A stretch of DNA of 64,000 bases from Methylocella silvestris BL2 (GTDB lineage Bacteria; Pseudomonadota; Alphaproteobacteria; Rhizobiales; Beijerinckiaceae): assembly GCF_000021745.1 (NCBI RefSeq), contig NC_011666.1, forward strand, positions 1,994,501 to 2,058,500. Direction: 5' to 3'. Position numbers and translations under genes: made by a program. Below are positions 52,115 through 60,502 of this stretch, piece by piece. The notes beneath the pieces are model-generated. The model saw nothing but the letters and a program-made list of their open reading frames with translations, had not been told where the DNA came from and made no database searches. The stretch's first letter is position 1; each line of letters begins with the position of its first letter.

Positions 52115-54493
52115 TTGAAGACGGCTTTGGCAGAGTCTCCCCGGGACCTGTTGCAGACCCTGTTCCGGCAGAAAAGCCTGTTTGGAAAATACATTGCCTA
52201 TTTTGTCGGCCTCGTCGCCTTCGTGCTGACGATCAGCAGCGCCGTCGACGTCTGGATCACCTATCGCGACACAAAGAACATCCTTTTGCACGCGCAGGGG
52301 GAAAAGGCCGACGCGGCGGCCCGCCGGGTCGAGCAATTCATGGCCGAACTCGAACGCCAGATCAGTTGGGCGACCCGCGCCAGCGTCGCGAGCCCCGAGC
52401 AGCGCATGGACGACTACCGCCGCATTCTGGCGAATACGCCGGCCATCGCCGAGATTGCGCAGATCGACGGCTCCGGCAAGGAGATCGCGACGCTGTCGCG
52501 CGACGGCGGCGCGATCCATACCGGCGACGACTGGACGTTGACCGCGGCCGCGCGCGAGGCGCGTCAGGACGGCGCCTGGTTCGGCCCCGTCGTGTTCGCC
52601 TCGACCGGGCCGCGCATGCAGATCGTCATGGCCCATTCCGGCCATGCCGCCGGCTTCACCGTCGCCGAAATCGAGCTGAAATATCTCTCCGACATTCTGA
52701 ACGGCATTCAGGCGGGACCGGGCATTTCCGCCTACCTTACGACCAACGACGGCCGGCTCATCGCCCATACCGACACGAGCCTCGTCGGCAAAAACCTCGA
52801 CATGTCGAAGCTGCCGCAGGTGCATGCGCTGAACCAGACCGGCGCTCCGCTCGATATCGGCTCCGATCTTGACGGACAATCGGTGCTGTCGGCGGCGGCG
52901 ACGGTGCCGCATATGAAATGGCTGCTGTTCGTCGAGCAGCCGGTGACGCAGGCATTCGGCCCGGTCGTCTCGCTGCTGATCCGGCTCGCCTGGCTGTTCG
53001 GCCTCGGCCTCATTTTGTGCGTCTGCGCCGGCGTCCTGCTGGCGCGCCGGATGACCGTGCCGATCCGCGCCGTGCAGGAAGGCGCCTCGCGCCTCGCCTC
53101 AGGCGATTTCGATCATCCGATCGAGGTCCACACCGGCGATGAGGTCGAGGTGCTGGCCGATGAATTCAACCGCATGGCGGCGCAGCTACGCGAATTCTAC
53201 GCAAGGCTCGAACAGAAGGTCGACGACCGCACCCGCGACCTCGCCCAGTCGGTGCAGGAGCTGAAGGCGCTTGAAGAAATCGGCCGCGCGCTCGCCGCCT
53301 CGCTCGACCTCAGCCTCGTGCTGCAGACCGCGCTGACGCGGGCCGTCGAGCTCGCCGAGGCCGACGGCGGCGCCATCTACACCTTCGACCGCGAGCGAGG
53401 CGCCTTCCATCTCGCCGAAGCCCATGGGCTCGATCCGTCCTTCGTCGCGGCGCTGCGCGAGGTCAAACTGACCCGGCTCGACGGGCTGCTGGGCGAGGTC
53501 GCCGAGCATGGCCGCACCGTGCAGGTGCCGGAGATCGCCGACTGCGCCGGCTTTCCGTTGCGCGCGGCGACGATCGCGGCGGGGTTTCGCTCGGCCCTCG
53601 TCGTGCCCCTCATCGCGCCCGACGGCGTGCTCGGCGCGCTCGTCGTCGAAAGCGGCAAACACGGTCCCTTCGCCGCCAACAAGGTCAGCCTGATGCAGGC
53701 CTTCGCACATCAATCCGTGCTCGCCATGCGCAATGCGCGCCTTTTTCGCAAGGCCGAGGAGAACGGCCGCCAGCTCGCCGTCGCCAGCGAGCATAAATCA
53801 CGCTTCTTCGCCAATATGAGCCATGAATTGCGCACGCCGCTGAACGCCATCCTCGGCTATGCCGAGCTGCTGCGCGACGGGCTTTACGGCGAACTGCCGG
53901 ACCGCGCAAAATCCGTGCTGGAGCGCGTCGAGAGCAACGGCGCCCATCTGCTCGGCCTCATCAATGACGTGCTCGATCTCTCAAAGCTCGAAGCCGGCGA
54001 GCTCTCTCTGGTGCTCGACGAATATTCGATGCGCAACATCGTCGAGCAAGCGATTGGGGCGACCTATTCGCTCGCCCAGGCCAAGGGGTTGCGCATCGAT
54101 CAGACGATCGAGGAGCCGATGCCGCTCGGCCGCGGCGACGAGAGGCGGCTGACTCAGGTCCTGATCAACATATTGAGCAATGCGATCAAATTTACCGACG
54201 AGGGCTATGTCGCGATCAAGGCGCAAACCCTCGCCGACATGTTCGAGATCGTCGTGACCGACACGGGGCCGGGCATACCGCCCGAGGATCAAGCGCGAAT
54301 TTTCGAAGCCTTTCAGCAGGGCGACAACACCTCGACGCGGCTGAAAGGCGGCACCGGGCTTGGCCTTTCGATCAGCCGGCGCTTTGTCGAGATGCACGGC
54401 GGCGCGATCAGCGTCGCCTCCAAGCTCGGCGAGGGATCGAGCTTTACAATTCTCGTCCCGATCCGCGTCGAACGACAGAAGGCCGCCGCATGA
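52115..54493 (+). CDS. Membrane sensor histidine kinase (Cache-HAMP-GAF-HisKA-HATPase)
   Basis: A 792-residue sensor kinase from the TTG at 52115 (822 residues if the TTG at 52025 is used). TM1 is at about 25-45, a periplasmic dCache-like sensor at 50-280, TM2 at 284-310, HAMP at about 305-362, a short coiled coil, GAF at 395-545, HisKA with the phosphoacceptor His570 in NMSHELRTPLNAILG, and an HATPase ending with GTGLGLSISRRFVEMHGG. It is the kind of kinase that would phosphorylate a separate receiver; the response regulator at 56799 is the nearest candidate but an opposite-strand peptidase gene now lies between them. Confidence 0.92.
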   Translation: MKTALAESPRDLLQTLFRQKSLFGKYIAYFVGLVAFVLTISSAVDVWITYRDTKNILLHAQGEKADAAARRVEQFMAELERQISWATRASVASPEQRMDDYRRILANTPAIAEIAQIDGSGKEIATLSRDGGAIHTGDDWTLTAAAREARQDGAWFGPVVFASTGPRMQIVMAHSGHAAGFTVAEIELKYLSDILNGIQAGPGISAYLTTNDGRLIAHTDTSLVGKNLDMSKLPQVHALNQTGAPLDIGSDLDGQSVLSAAATVPHMKWLLFVEQPVTQAFGPVVSLLIRLAWLFGLGLILCVCAGVLLARRMTVPIRAVQEGASRLASGDFDHPIEVHTGDEVEVLADEFNRMAAQLREFYARLEQKVDDRTRDLAQSVQELKALEEIGRALAASLDLSLVLQTALTRAVELAEADGGAIYTFDRERGAFHLAEAHGLDPSFVAALREVKLTRLDGLLGEVAEHGRTVQVPEIADCAGFPLRAATIAAGFRSALVVPLIAPDGVLGALVVESGKHGPFAANKVSLMQAFAHQSVLAMRNARLFRKAEENGRQLAVASEHKSRFFANMSHELRTPLNAILGYAELLRDGLYGELPDRAKSVLERVESNGAHLLGLINDVLDLSKLEAGELSLVLDEYSMRNIVEQAIGATYSLAQAKGLRIDQTIEEPMPLGRGDERRLTQVLINILSNAIKFTDEGYVAIKAQTLADMFEIVVTDTGPGIPPEDQARIFEAFQQGDNTSTRLKGGTGLGLSISRRFVEMHGGAISVASKLGEGSSFTILVPIRVERQKAAA

Positions 54494-54515
54494 AACGGCC
54501 CGGTCGCTCGGCCAG

Positions 54516-56426
54516 TCACTGCGGTAGGGAAAGCTGCTCCGCGCCCTCCCTGATTTCGAGAGAGCTTTTCTTCAACTCATCTGCATGGATGGGTTCAGCG
54601 AGTCCACCCAGGTGGCGCGCAAGGAAGTTCTCTACAATCGCAAAGAGCGCAATATTGTTCTCGGGCCGCACGCAACCATGGCCTTCGTCTGGAAAAAGCA
54701 GATAGGGGACCGGGATGTTTCTTTCTTTCAGCGCTTCGACCATCTGGTCTGCTTCCGCCTGCTTCACTCTGGGGTCATTCGCGCCATGTGCGATCAAAAG
54801 CGGTTTGGCGATCTTGTCTGCATTGAAGAGCGGAGAACGCTCGCGCAGAAGCCGCAAGCCTTCTTCCGTTTCGGGATCGCCCACCGCTTTCGTCAGCGGC
54901 GCGCGAAAAGATTCCCAATATGGAGGAATGGTTCGGACGAGCGTTTCGAGATTTGACGGTCCGACGATATCGACCCCACAGGCATAGGTATCGGGGTTAC
55001 GGGTGAGGCCGACGAGCGTCGCATAACCGCCGTAGCTTCCCCCCATAATGGCGATCCGTTGGGGATCGGCGATCCGTCGTTCGATCGCCCAGGCGACGGC
55101 GTCGAGAAGGTCGTCGTCCATGCGCCGGCCCCATTCACCGTCGCCGGCGTTGATGAATGCCTTGCCGAACCCGGCTGAACCGCGAAAATTAACGCTCAAC
55201 ACGGCATAACCGCGATTGGCGAGCCATTGATGGAGGCTGTGGTAGCCGAAACTGTCGCGCGCCCATGGGCCGCCATGGACGAGAAGGACGGCAGCTCCTG
55301 GCGCGGCGGCGGAGACGTCTCCCGGAAGCGTGAGATAGGTGACGAGATCGAGTCCGTCGCGCGATTTGATGATGAGCGGCCGCATCGGCAGCAGTGGCGC
55401 ATCGTCGAGTTCCGGGTAGACACGATGGAGTTCGCGAAGCGATCTCGTTCCGCGGTCAAAAAGATATTCGATGAAGGGCTGCGTATCCGAATAAGCGCCA
55501 ATGACCCAAAGACGATCATCCAGCGTCCGGCTTAAAAGAAACCAGTCGCCGATATCCTGCGCCGCCAGAAAATCGAGATCGGCCTGAAGTTTTGCCTCAA
55601 GCGCGAAATATTGGAGGCGCTCGTGAACGACGCTATATGCGATCGGCTCCCTCGTTTCCAGATCGCACAGAACCCCGAAGATGTCGGCCTTGTCGCTTTC
55701 GGCAAGCAACGCCGTTTCGCCCGTGGCGAGATCAACTCTCGTCAGACCCGCCTTGTCGCGGCCACGACTGTCGCGAAGAAAAAGCATTCTCGCGTGCGTG
55801 TCCAAATGAAGAGGGTGAGACACCCGCGCGTCTTCCGTCGCAAAAGTGATCCACGGCGTCCAGACGCCGTCGACGCGGCGCAGAACCTCTCTTTCGCCAC
55901 TTGGCAGGTCCCTGATTGCGAGATGGACGTTGTAATGATGGTCCGTCACGAATGCAGCGACGCCGAAGTTCTCTTGGATCAAGGCAATATCGCCGCTCGC
56001 AAGTTCGACAGTGTAGAGATCGTGAAATTTCGGGTCGCGGCGATTGATCCTGACGAGGATGCGGTCGCGGATCGTTCGGCTGACGCGATCGATCCACGCC
56101 GTTACGCCGTCGAATGGCGTGAGGTCGCGAATGGCGCGCGTTTCCGTGTCGACGGCGTAGATGTGGAAATTCTCATCGCCCTCCTTATCTTGCATATAGA
56201 CAAGGTGATGGCCGTCGTTAGCCCATTCAAAAGTCCGTATGCCGCGATTCGTGTCTTTGGTGACGGGTTCGGCGCGATCGATCGCATCAATCGGCGCGAT
56301 CCAGACATTGAGAACTCCGTCGAGGGGCGCCAGCCAGGCGAGGAAGAGTCCGTCGGGACTGATCTTGCCGGAAAATTTATAAGGATTGCCGAACAAATGG
56401 GATCGTGGAATCAAGCCATGCGACAT
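54516..56426 (-). CDS. S9 family prolyl oligopeptidase-like peptidase
   Basis: A 636-residue serine peptidase. An N-terminal beta-propeller (about 1-340) is followed by an alpha/beta hydrolase domain with the nucleophile Ser464 in GGSYGGYA, Asp551 in HGANDPRV and His583 in DEGHGCVRP. HGGPW and RGSAGFGKAF mark the oxyanion region. It lacks a signal peptide, so it is likely cytosolic and cleaves short peptides. The ATG at 56426 is chosen over a TTG two codons earlier. It is the only minus-strand gene between 51.6 and 62 kb and has an unusually A+T-rich upstream region. Confidence 0.9.
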   Translation of the reverse strand: MSHGLIPRSHLFGNPYKFSGKISPDGLFLAWLAPLDGVLNVWIAPIDAIDRAEPVTKDTNRGIRTFEWANDGHHLVYMQDKEGDENFHIYAVDTETRAIRDLTPFDGVTAWIDRVSRTIRDRILVRINRRDPKFHDLYTVELASGDIALIQENFGVAAFVTDHHYNVHLAIRDLPSGEREVLRRVDGVWTPWITFATEDARVSHPLHLDTHARMLFLRDSRGRDKAGLTRVDLATGETALLAESDKADIFGVLCDLETREPIAYSVVHERLQYFALEAKLQADLDFLAAQDIGDWFLLSRTLDDRLWVIGAYSDTQPFIEYLFDRGTRSLRELHRVYPELDDAPLLPMRPLIIKSRDGLDLVTYLTLPGDVSAAAPGAAVLLVHGGPWARDSFGYHSLHQWLANRGYAVLSVNFRGSAGFGKAFINAGDGEWGRRMDDDLLDAVAWAIERRIADPQRIAIMGGSYGGYATLVGLTRNPDTYACGVDIVGPSNLETLVRTIPPYWESFRAPLTKAVGDPETEEGLRLLRERSPLFNADKIAKPLLIAHGANDPRVKQAEADQMVEALKERNIPVPYLLFPDEGHGCVRPENNIALFAIVENFLARHLGGLAEPIHADELKKSSLEIREGAEQLSLPQ

Positions 56427-56798
56427 TTCCAAGACACCTTAAGAAAAGAATTTACACGGCGCAAATGGTAAAGACAACTTACTGGTCAAGACACAGTTCC
56501 AAACTGATTTTTATCGTAACATCTGAAAATATTCATTCTAAATATTATTCAAAATAAAAAAAATAAAACTATATTATGCCGCGTAACCATTGCGTTGCTT
56601 CCCCTGAACGCCTCTCACTTTGCCATTGTCAGAACCGAAATGGACCACTCTCGCCCCGGTTTCCCAGCATGAGGGCTGAGAGCGCGCCTCAACTCGAGAA
56701 GCGCCAATGCGCACATTGCCGCGTGACGAAGCGGGAGAACATGAGCATGATTGCTCTTGCGTGAGAAACCCCGCGCCATCTCACAAAGGCCCGCGCCC
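56427..56798. other. A+T-rich intergenic region upstream of the S9 peptidase
   Basis: About 370 bases hold no convincing gene. Bases 56500-56580 are strikingly A+T-rich (runs of A, ATATTATT-like stretches), unlike the rest of the window, and probably carry the S9 peptidase promoter and perhaps the trace of an insertion. The right part includes a short frame MSMIALA (56741-56764) ending just before the cyclase gene, which may be chance. Confidence 0.5.
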
Positions 56799-57962
56799 TT
56801 GCATAATCCGCCGCGCATCCTCGCCGTCGACGACGTCGCCGAAAATCTCGAGATCGTCGTCGTGCGCCTCGAAGCCCATGGCTATGAAATCATCACAGCC
56901 TCCGATGGGGAGGAAGGGCTCGCCAAGGCGCGCGCGATCAAACCCGATCTGATCCTGCTCGACATCATGATGCCGAAGCTCGACGGCATTTCGGTGCTGA
57001 AGGAATTGAAGCGCGACGAAAATCTCGGCTTCATTCCGGTCATCCTTTTGACCGCCAAGGCCGACCGCACCGACCTCGTCGCCGGTCTCGACGCGGGGGC
57101 GGACGATTATCTGACAAAGCCCTTCGACCAGAGCGCGCTCGTCGCGCGGGTCCGCTCCATGCTGCGGATCAAGGCTCTGCATGATCTCGTCCAGGATCAG
57201 GCCAGGACGCTCGCCGAGCAGACGAAAGAGCTCGCCGCCTTCAATGCGACGCTCGAAGCGCGCGTCGACGCGCAGGTCGGCGAGATCGAGCGCATGAGCC
57301 GCCTCAAGCGGTTCCTTTCGCCGCAGATCGCCGATGTCGTCGCCGCGAGCGACGAAGCGCAGGGCTTGCTCGAAAGCCACCGGCGCGAAGTCAGCGTGCT
57401 GTTTTGCGACCTGCGCGGCTTCACCGCCTTTACCGAGACGGCGGAGCCCGAAGAAGTGATGCGCGTCCTCAACGACTACCACGAGACCTTGGGCGCCCTC
57501 ATCGACCGCTATGAGGCGACGCTTGAGCGCTTCGCCGGCGACGGCATGCTGATCCTGTTCAACGATCCGCTGCCCTGCCCGAGGCACACCGAGCGCGCCG
57601 TGCGCATGGCGCTCGACATGATGGCGGCGATCAAGGCGCGCGCCGCTATGTGGCGCAAGCTCGGCCACGAGCTCGGCTTCGGCATTGGCCTCGCCTGCGG
57701 CTACGCCACGCTCGGCCGGATCGGATTTGAGCGCCGTTTCGACTATTCAGCCGTCGGCAGTGTGACAAATCTCGCATCGCGACTTTGCGATGAGGCCAAA
57801 TCTGGACAGATCATCATCGCCGCGCGCGCCTTCCATACGCTCGACGATGGCCTGTTTGAATCGCGCCCGCTCGAGCCGCTGACGCTGAAGGGGTTTCGGC
57901 GGCCGATCGAGGCTTTCGAGATTTTGGGAGCCGCGACGGCGGAGCAAAGCGCAAGCGCCTGA
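56799..57962 (+). CDS. Response regulator with class III adenylate/guanylate cyclase output
   Basis: A 387-residue protein. Residues about 5-122 are a receiver with Asp11/Asp12, phosphoacceptor Asp55 (LLDIMMPKLDG), Thr85 and Lys107. A coiled coil (about 125-170) links it to a class III nucleotide cyclase at about 195-380 with metal-site Asp204 (FCDLRGFTAF) and Asp248 (FAGDGM), and Asn324/Arg328 (VTNLASRL). The base-selecting positions are atypical: Arg instead of Lys before GD and Ser321 instead of Asp. The start is uncertain; a TTG at 56799 just before PPRILAVDD is used, with a TTG at 56751 as alternative. It is 12 bases upstream of the metalloprotease gene. Confidence 0.9.
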   Translation: MHNPPRILAVDDVAENLEIVVVRLEAHGYEIITASDGEEGLAKARAIKPDLILLDIMMPKLDGISVLKELKRDENLGFIPVILLTAKADRTDLVAGLDAGADDYLTKPFDQSALVARVRSMLRIKALHDLVQDQARTLAEQTKELAAFNATLEARVDAQVGEIERMSRLKRFLSPQIADVVAASDEAQGLLESHRREVSVLFCDLRGFTAFTETAEPEEVMRVLNDYHETLGALIDRYEATLERFAGDGMLILFNDPLPCPRHTERAVRMALDMMAAIKARAAMWRKLGHELGFGIGLACGYATLGRIGFERRFDYSAVGSVTNLASRLCDEAKSGQIIIAARAFHTLDDGLFESRPLEPLTLKGFRRPIEAFEILGAATAEQSASA

Positions 57963-57974
57963 AGGAAGATCTCC

Positions 57975-58922
57975 ATGTTCTGGCCGCATTGGAAATATGA
58001 GGAATATTGCGAGGATAATTCCACGGCGGATGAAACGGCGGATATCGTCGATCCGCCCGAAGAGCCGGTCGACCCTCATTTCGCCAATGTCGTCGCGAGT
58101 TTCTTTCCGATGTCGGATTGGATGGCCTGGTACGACCTGACCCTCGATCCGCATGCGTTCAAGATCTACCTTCACCGCTTCACGGTCGAACGCAAGGACT
58201 ACCTCAAAAGACTACGCGCGCAATTCCCGCCGCTTGCCGGAAGCTTCGCCGGCAAAGCGCTCCTCGCCGAAATCGGGCGGGCCGGGGCCCGCACCGCGCG
58301 CTTCGTTCCGAACTGGAACTGGGGCGACCCGCTCAACGCCGACACGCGGCCGCGCGGCAACGTCAATGCGGACGACGACTTCGTGAACTCGACTGCGCGC
58401 GGAAAGCATGTGCGGGTGAAGGGGCGCCGGCGCAGAACCACGGGACGCGGAACCGACTCGCTCATCCGCTACACGCCGCAGATGTGGGGGCCGGGCGGCG
58501 GCTCAAAATCCAAGGCCGACGGCGACGCGCCGGATGTGATCATTTTCCACGAGCTCGTGCATGCCGCGCGGCAGATGCATGGCCTGCAGGAATTCAAGGA
58601 CGTCAATAAAGGCTATGGCTTCGTCGAGGAATATCTCGCGACCGTGTTGACCAACATCTATATGTCCGAACGCAAATTGAAGGGACTTCTCGGCGAGCAC
58701 GGCGACAAGCTGCTCGATCATCCTGAAAAATTTCTCGACAATTACCAGCACATCGACATGAGCCCGCGCGAGCTGATGGCGAAATTCAAGACGGCTCAGC
58801 CGGATTTCTACCGCGCGCTTTCTGTTATTCCCGCGGCCAGGGCGCCCTTCAACCCCGTGCAACAATATGAGACGGAGCAAAGGGCGGGGCAGGCTCTGGC
58901 GGCGACCATGTTCGGCGGCTGA
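57975..58922 (+). CDS. M91-like zinc metalloprotease
   Basis: A 315-residue soluble protein with no signal peptide. The zinc motif is HELVH at His192-Glu193-His196, followed by a downstream Glu (Glu218/219 in GFVEEYLATVLTNIY) as expected of the third ligand in gluzincin-like M91 relatives. M91 is known for NleD-type effectors of type III secretion that cleave host kinases. Nothing here shows a secretion signal, and no secretion system is near. The N-terminus is acidic (EPVDP...). It follows the cyclase by 12 bases with GAAGGAAG as ribosome binding site, so the pair is probably cotranscribed. Confidence 0.72.
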   Translation: MFWPHWKYEEYCEDNSTADETADIVDPPEEPVDPHFANVVASFFPMSDWMAWYDLTLDPHAFKIYLHRFTVERKDYLKRLRAQFPPLAGSFAGKALLAEIGRAGARTARFVPNWNWGDPLNADTRPRGNVNADDDFVNSTARGKHVRVKGRRRRTTGRGTDSLIRYTPQMWGPGGGSKSKADGDAPDVIIFHELVHAARQMHGLQEFKDVNKGYGFVEEYLATVLTNIYMSERKLKGLLGEHGDKLLDHPEKFLDNYQHIDMSPRELMAKFKTAQPDFYRALSVIPAARAPFNPVQQYETEQRAGQALAATMFGG

Positions 58923-59288
58923 GTGGTTCTAACGCCGCTGGCACGATTGGTGAAATAGCTGGCTGCGGGCGGCGGATCGAAAGGCGCGCGCGCGGCCCAT
59001 CGCCAGGGACGAACACAATTTCTCGCATGAAACCCGCGCGATAACAACGAGCTAGATTCGTCCCCCCACAAATCGGGCGGGATGGCGTTTTTTTCTCGAA
59101 TGAAGCCTTTCCGCCCTGCTTTGTCGGAAAAGCGCCATTTCCGCCATCGGCCAAAATTTTCGCGACGATGTCTGCGTCAAGGAGCTTTTGGCTCATCGCA
59201 GGCGACGCGCCCGCGCGCCTCCCGCGCACGGCGCCAACGGCCGTTATGTTTTTGAACACTTCAAGAATGAGCGGAAGCATGAGATTTT
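58923..59288. other. Intergenic region after the metalloprotease gene
   Basis: These 366 bases contain no convincing gene; a 143-codon minus-strand frame (58849-59280) is Arg/Pro-rich and overlaps the protease. TGGCACG at 58938 is a -24-like box without a GC at -12. A short inverted repeat TTTCCG / CGGAAA lies near 59106-59134. Confidence 0.45.
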
Positions 59289-59819
59289 ATGATGACCTCC
59301 ATCGAATCAACACCCTTCAAGCGCCTCGATGCGGAAGGGCGTCTTTTGAAGCCCGCGCATAAGGCGGAGACCCGTCGTCCAGGCCGGTTCGGCTTTCGCG
59401 GCGAAATCGCGCTGACCATCGACCCCCCTGTCACGCTCGAAGCCGCCTTCGCCACGGCGGAAGACGGCGACGCGGGGCTGTCCTTTCTCGCCGGCTCGCT
59501 GTCGTCCTATAAGCAATTGCCAGCCCTCGTCGAAGCGCTCGGCGCCGAGGTGAAAGCCGACGGCAAATATTTCATTTATGTGTCGGATCTCGACCGCGCA
59601 TCGCGCTATCAGATCAACATGGGCGGCGTGCCGCTTTACGTGCTGCCGATCGACGACACCTCGGTCTACAACGAGCTGATCGATTTTCTTTATCTCGACA
59701 AGACGAAGATGAAGAAATTCGACACAGCGGAAAAGCTCGACGTGATCGCCGATGGCGCCGCCAAATACGATCAGGCCTATGAGGCGATCAGCTATGAGGA
59801 AGGGCTGAAGCGGCTCTGA
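59289..59819 (+). CDS. Hypothetical protein with alternating strand/helix pattern
   Basis: A 176-residue soluble protein without signal or membrane segment. It has a Lys/Arg-rich first part and a well-folded-looking core (PALVEALGAEVKADGKYFIYVSD, then YQINMGGVPLYVLPIDDTSVYNELIDFLYLD) and an acidic-basic helical tail. I recognise no domain. Two ATGs (59289, 59292) are possible starts and no strong ribosome binding site is seen. It is transcribed in the same direction as the secreted gene behind it, 134 bases away. Confidence 0.6.
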   Translation: MMTSIESTPFKRLDAEGRLLKPAHKAETRRPGRFGFRGEIALTIDPPVTLEAAFATAEDGDAGLSFLAGSLSSYKQLPALVEALGAEVKADGKYFIYVSDLDRASRYQINMGGVPLYVLPIDDTSVYNELIDFLYLDKTKMKKFDTAEKLDVIADGAAKYDQAYEAISYEEGLKRL

Positions 59820-59953
59820 GCGGCGCAGACGCCTGGACGCGTGCGGACGGCGAAGTCCGGCGCGCTCCGCGCCCCCATTTCTTTCAGCCGGGGGATGACA
59901 TCGAGGCCGCGCATATCCATTTGATTTGCAGCGGTTTCATCCGGAGACGTCAT

Positions 59954-60475
59954 ATGCTGCGCGGGTTTGGTCTTCTCGGTCTTGCAATCGTCGCGATTGC
60001 GACGCTCGCGGCTCTCCCGGCCGAGGCGGCGTCATCGACGCCTCACAAGAAAGTCATATCGGCGCAGCGCCACGGCGTCGCGGAGGGGCGAAGCGTCGCA
60101 CGCGCCGGAGCCCCGGGCGGCCGGCTCGCCTATGCGCCGCGCGGACTGCGCGGGCATGGAACAGGCTATACGGAGCTCGTCGGCGATCCGGGCAGCGGAC
60201 TTGGCTTTTACGCGCTGCCGATCGGGGTGCGGGTCGGCGCCTGGCGCTATCATGTGCGCAATGAGCGTCCGCCGTGGCTGAACCCCGTCCGCTTCGCCAT
60301 CGCCGCGGACGCCGCGCGCTACAATTACTGGCTGCCGGTCGCCAATAACGGCTACCGTTACGGCGTGTTCAACCCCAACGACGGCGTCGGCACGCCCTTC
60401 TTCGCCGGCTATTATGGCCCCGCCGGCGGCTATGACGCGGAGCCAACCCTGTTCGGGCGTCCCTACGGGAAGTGA
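59954..60475 (+). CDS. Exported protein of unknown function, aromatic/Gly-rich
   Basis: A 173-residue protein with a signal peptide (about 1-25, LGLAIVAIATLAALPAEA). The mature part is basic and rich in Gly, Tyr, Pro and Asn (for example FNPNDGVGTPFFAGYYGPAGGY), similar in flavour to cell-surface proteins. GGAGA before the ATG at 59954 supports the start. No family is recognised. Confidence 0.7.
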   Translation: MLRGFGLLGLAIVAIATLAALPAEAASSTPHKKVISAQRHGVAEGRSVARAGAPGGRLAYAPRGLRGHGTGYTELVGDPGSGLGFYALPIGVRVGAWRYHVRNERPPWLNPVRFAIAADAARYNYWLPVANNGYRYGVFNPNDGVGTPFFAGYYGPAGGYDAEPTLFGRPYGK

Positions 60476-60502
60476 AGTTTCCGTCGGTGGCTTGGGAATT
60501 GC

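Noticed and set aside
58936-58952. TGGCACG as a sigma-54 promoter
   Set aside because: The required GC at -12 is missing, reading GA instead.
58849-59280. 143-codon minus-strand frame behind the metalloprotease
   Set aside because: Arg/Pro-rich and partly antisense to the protease; no protein-like core.
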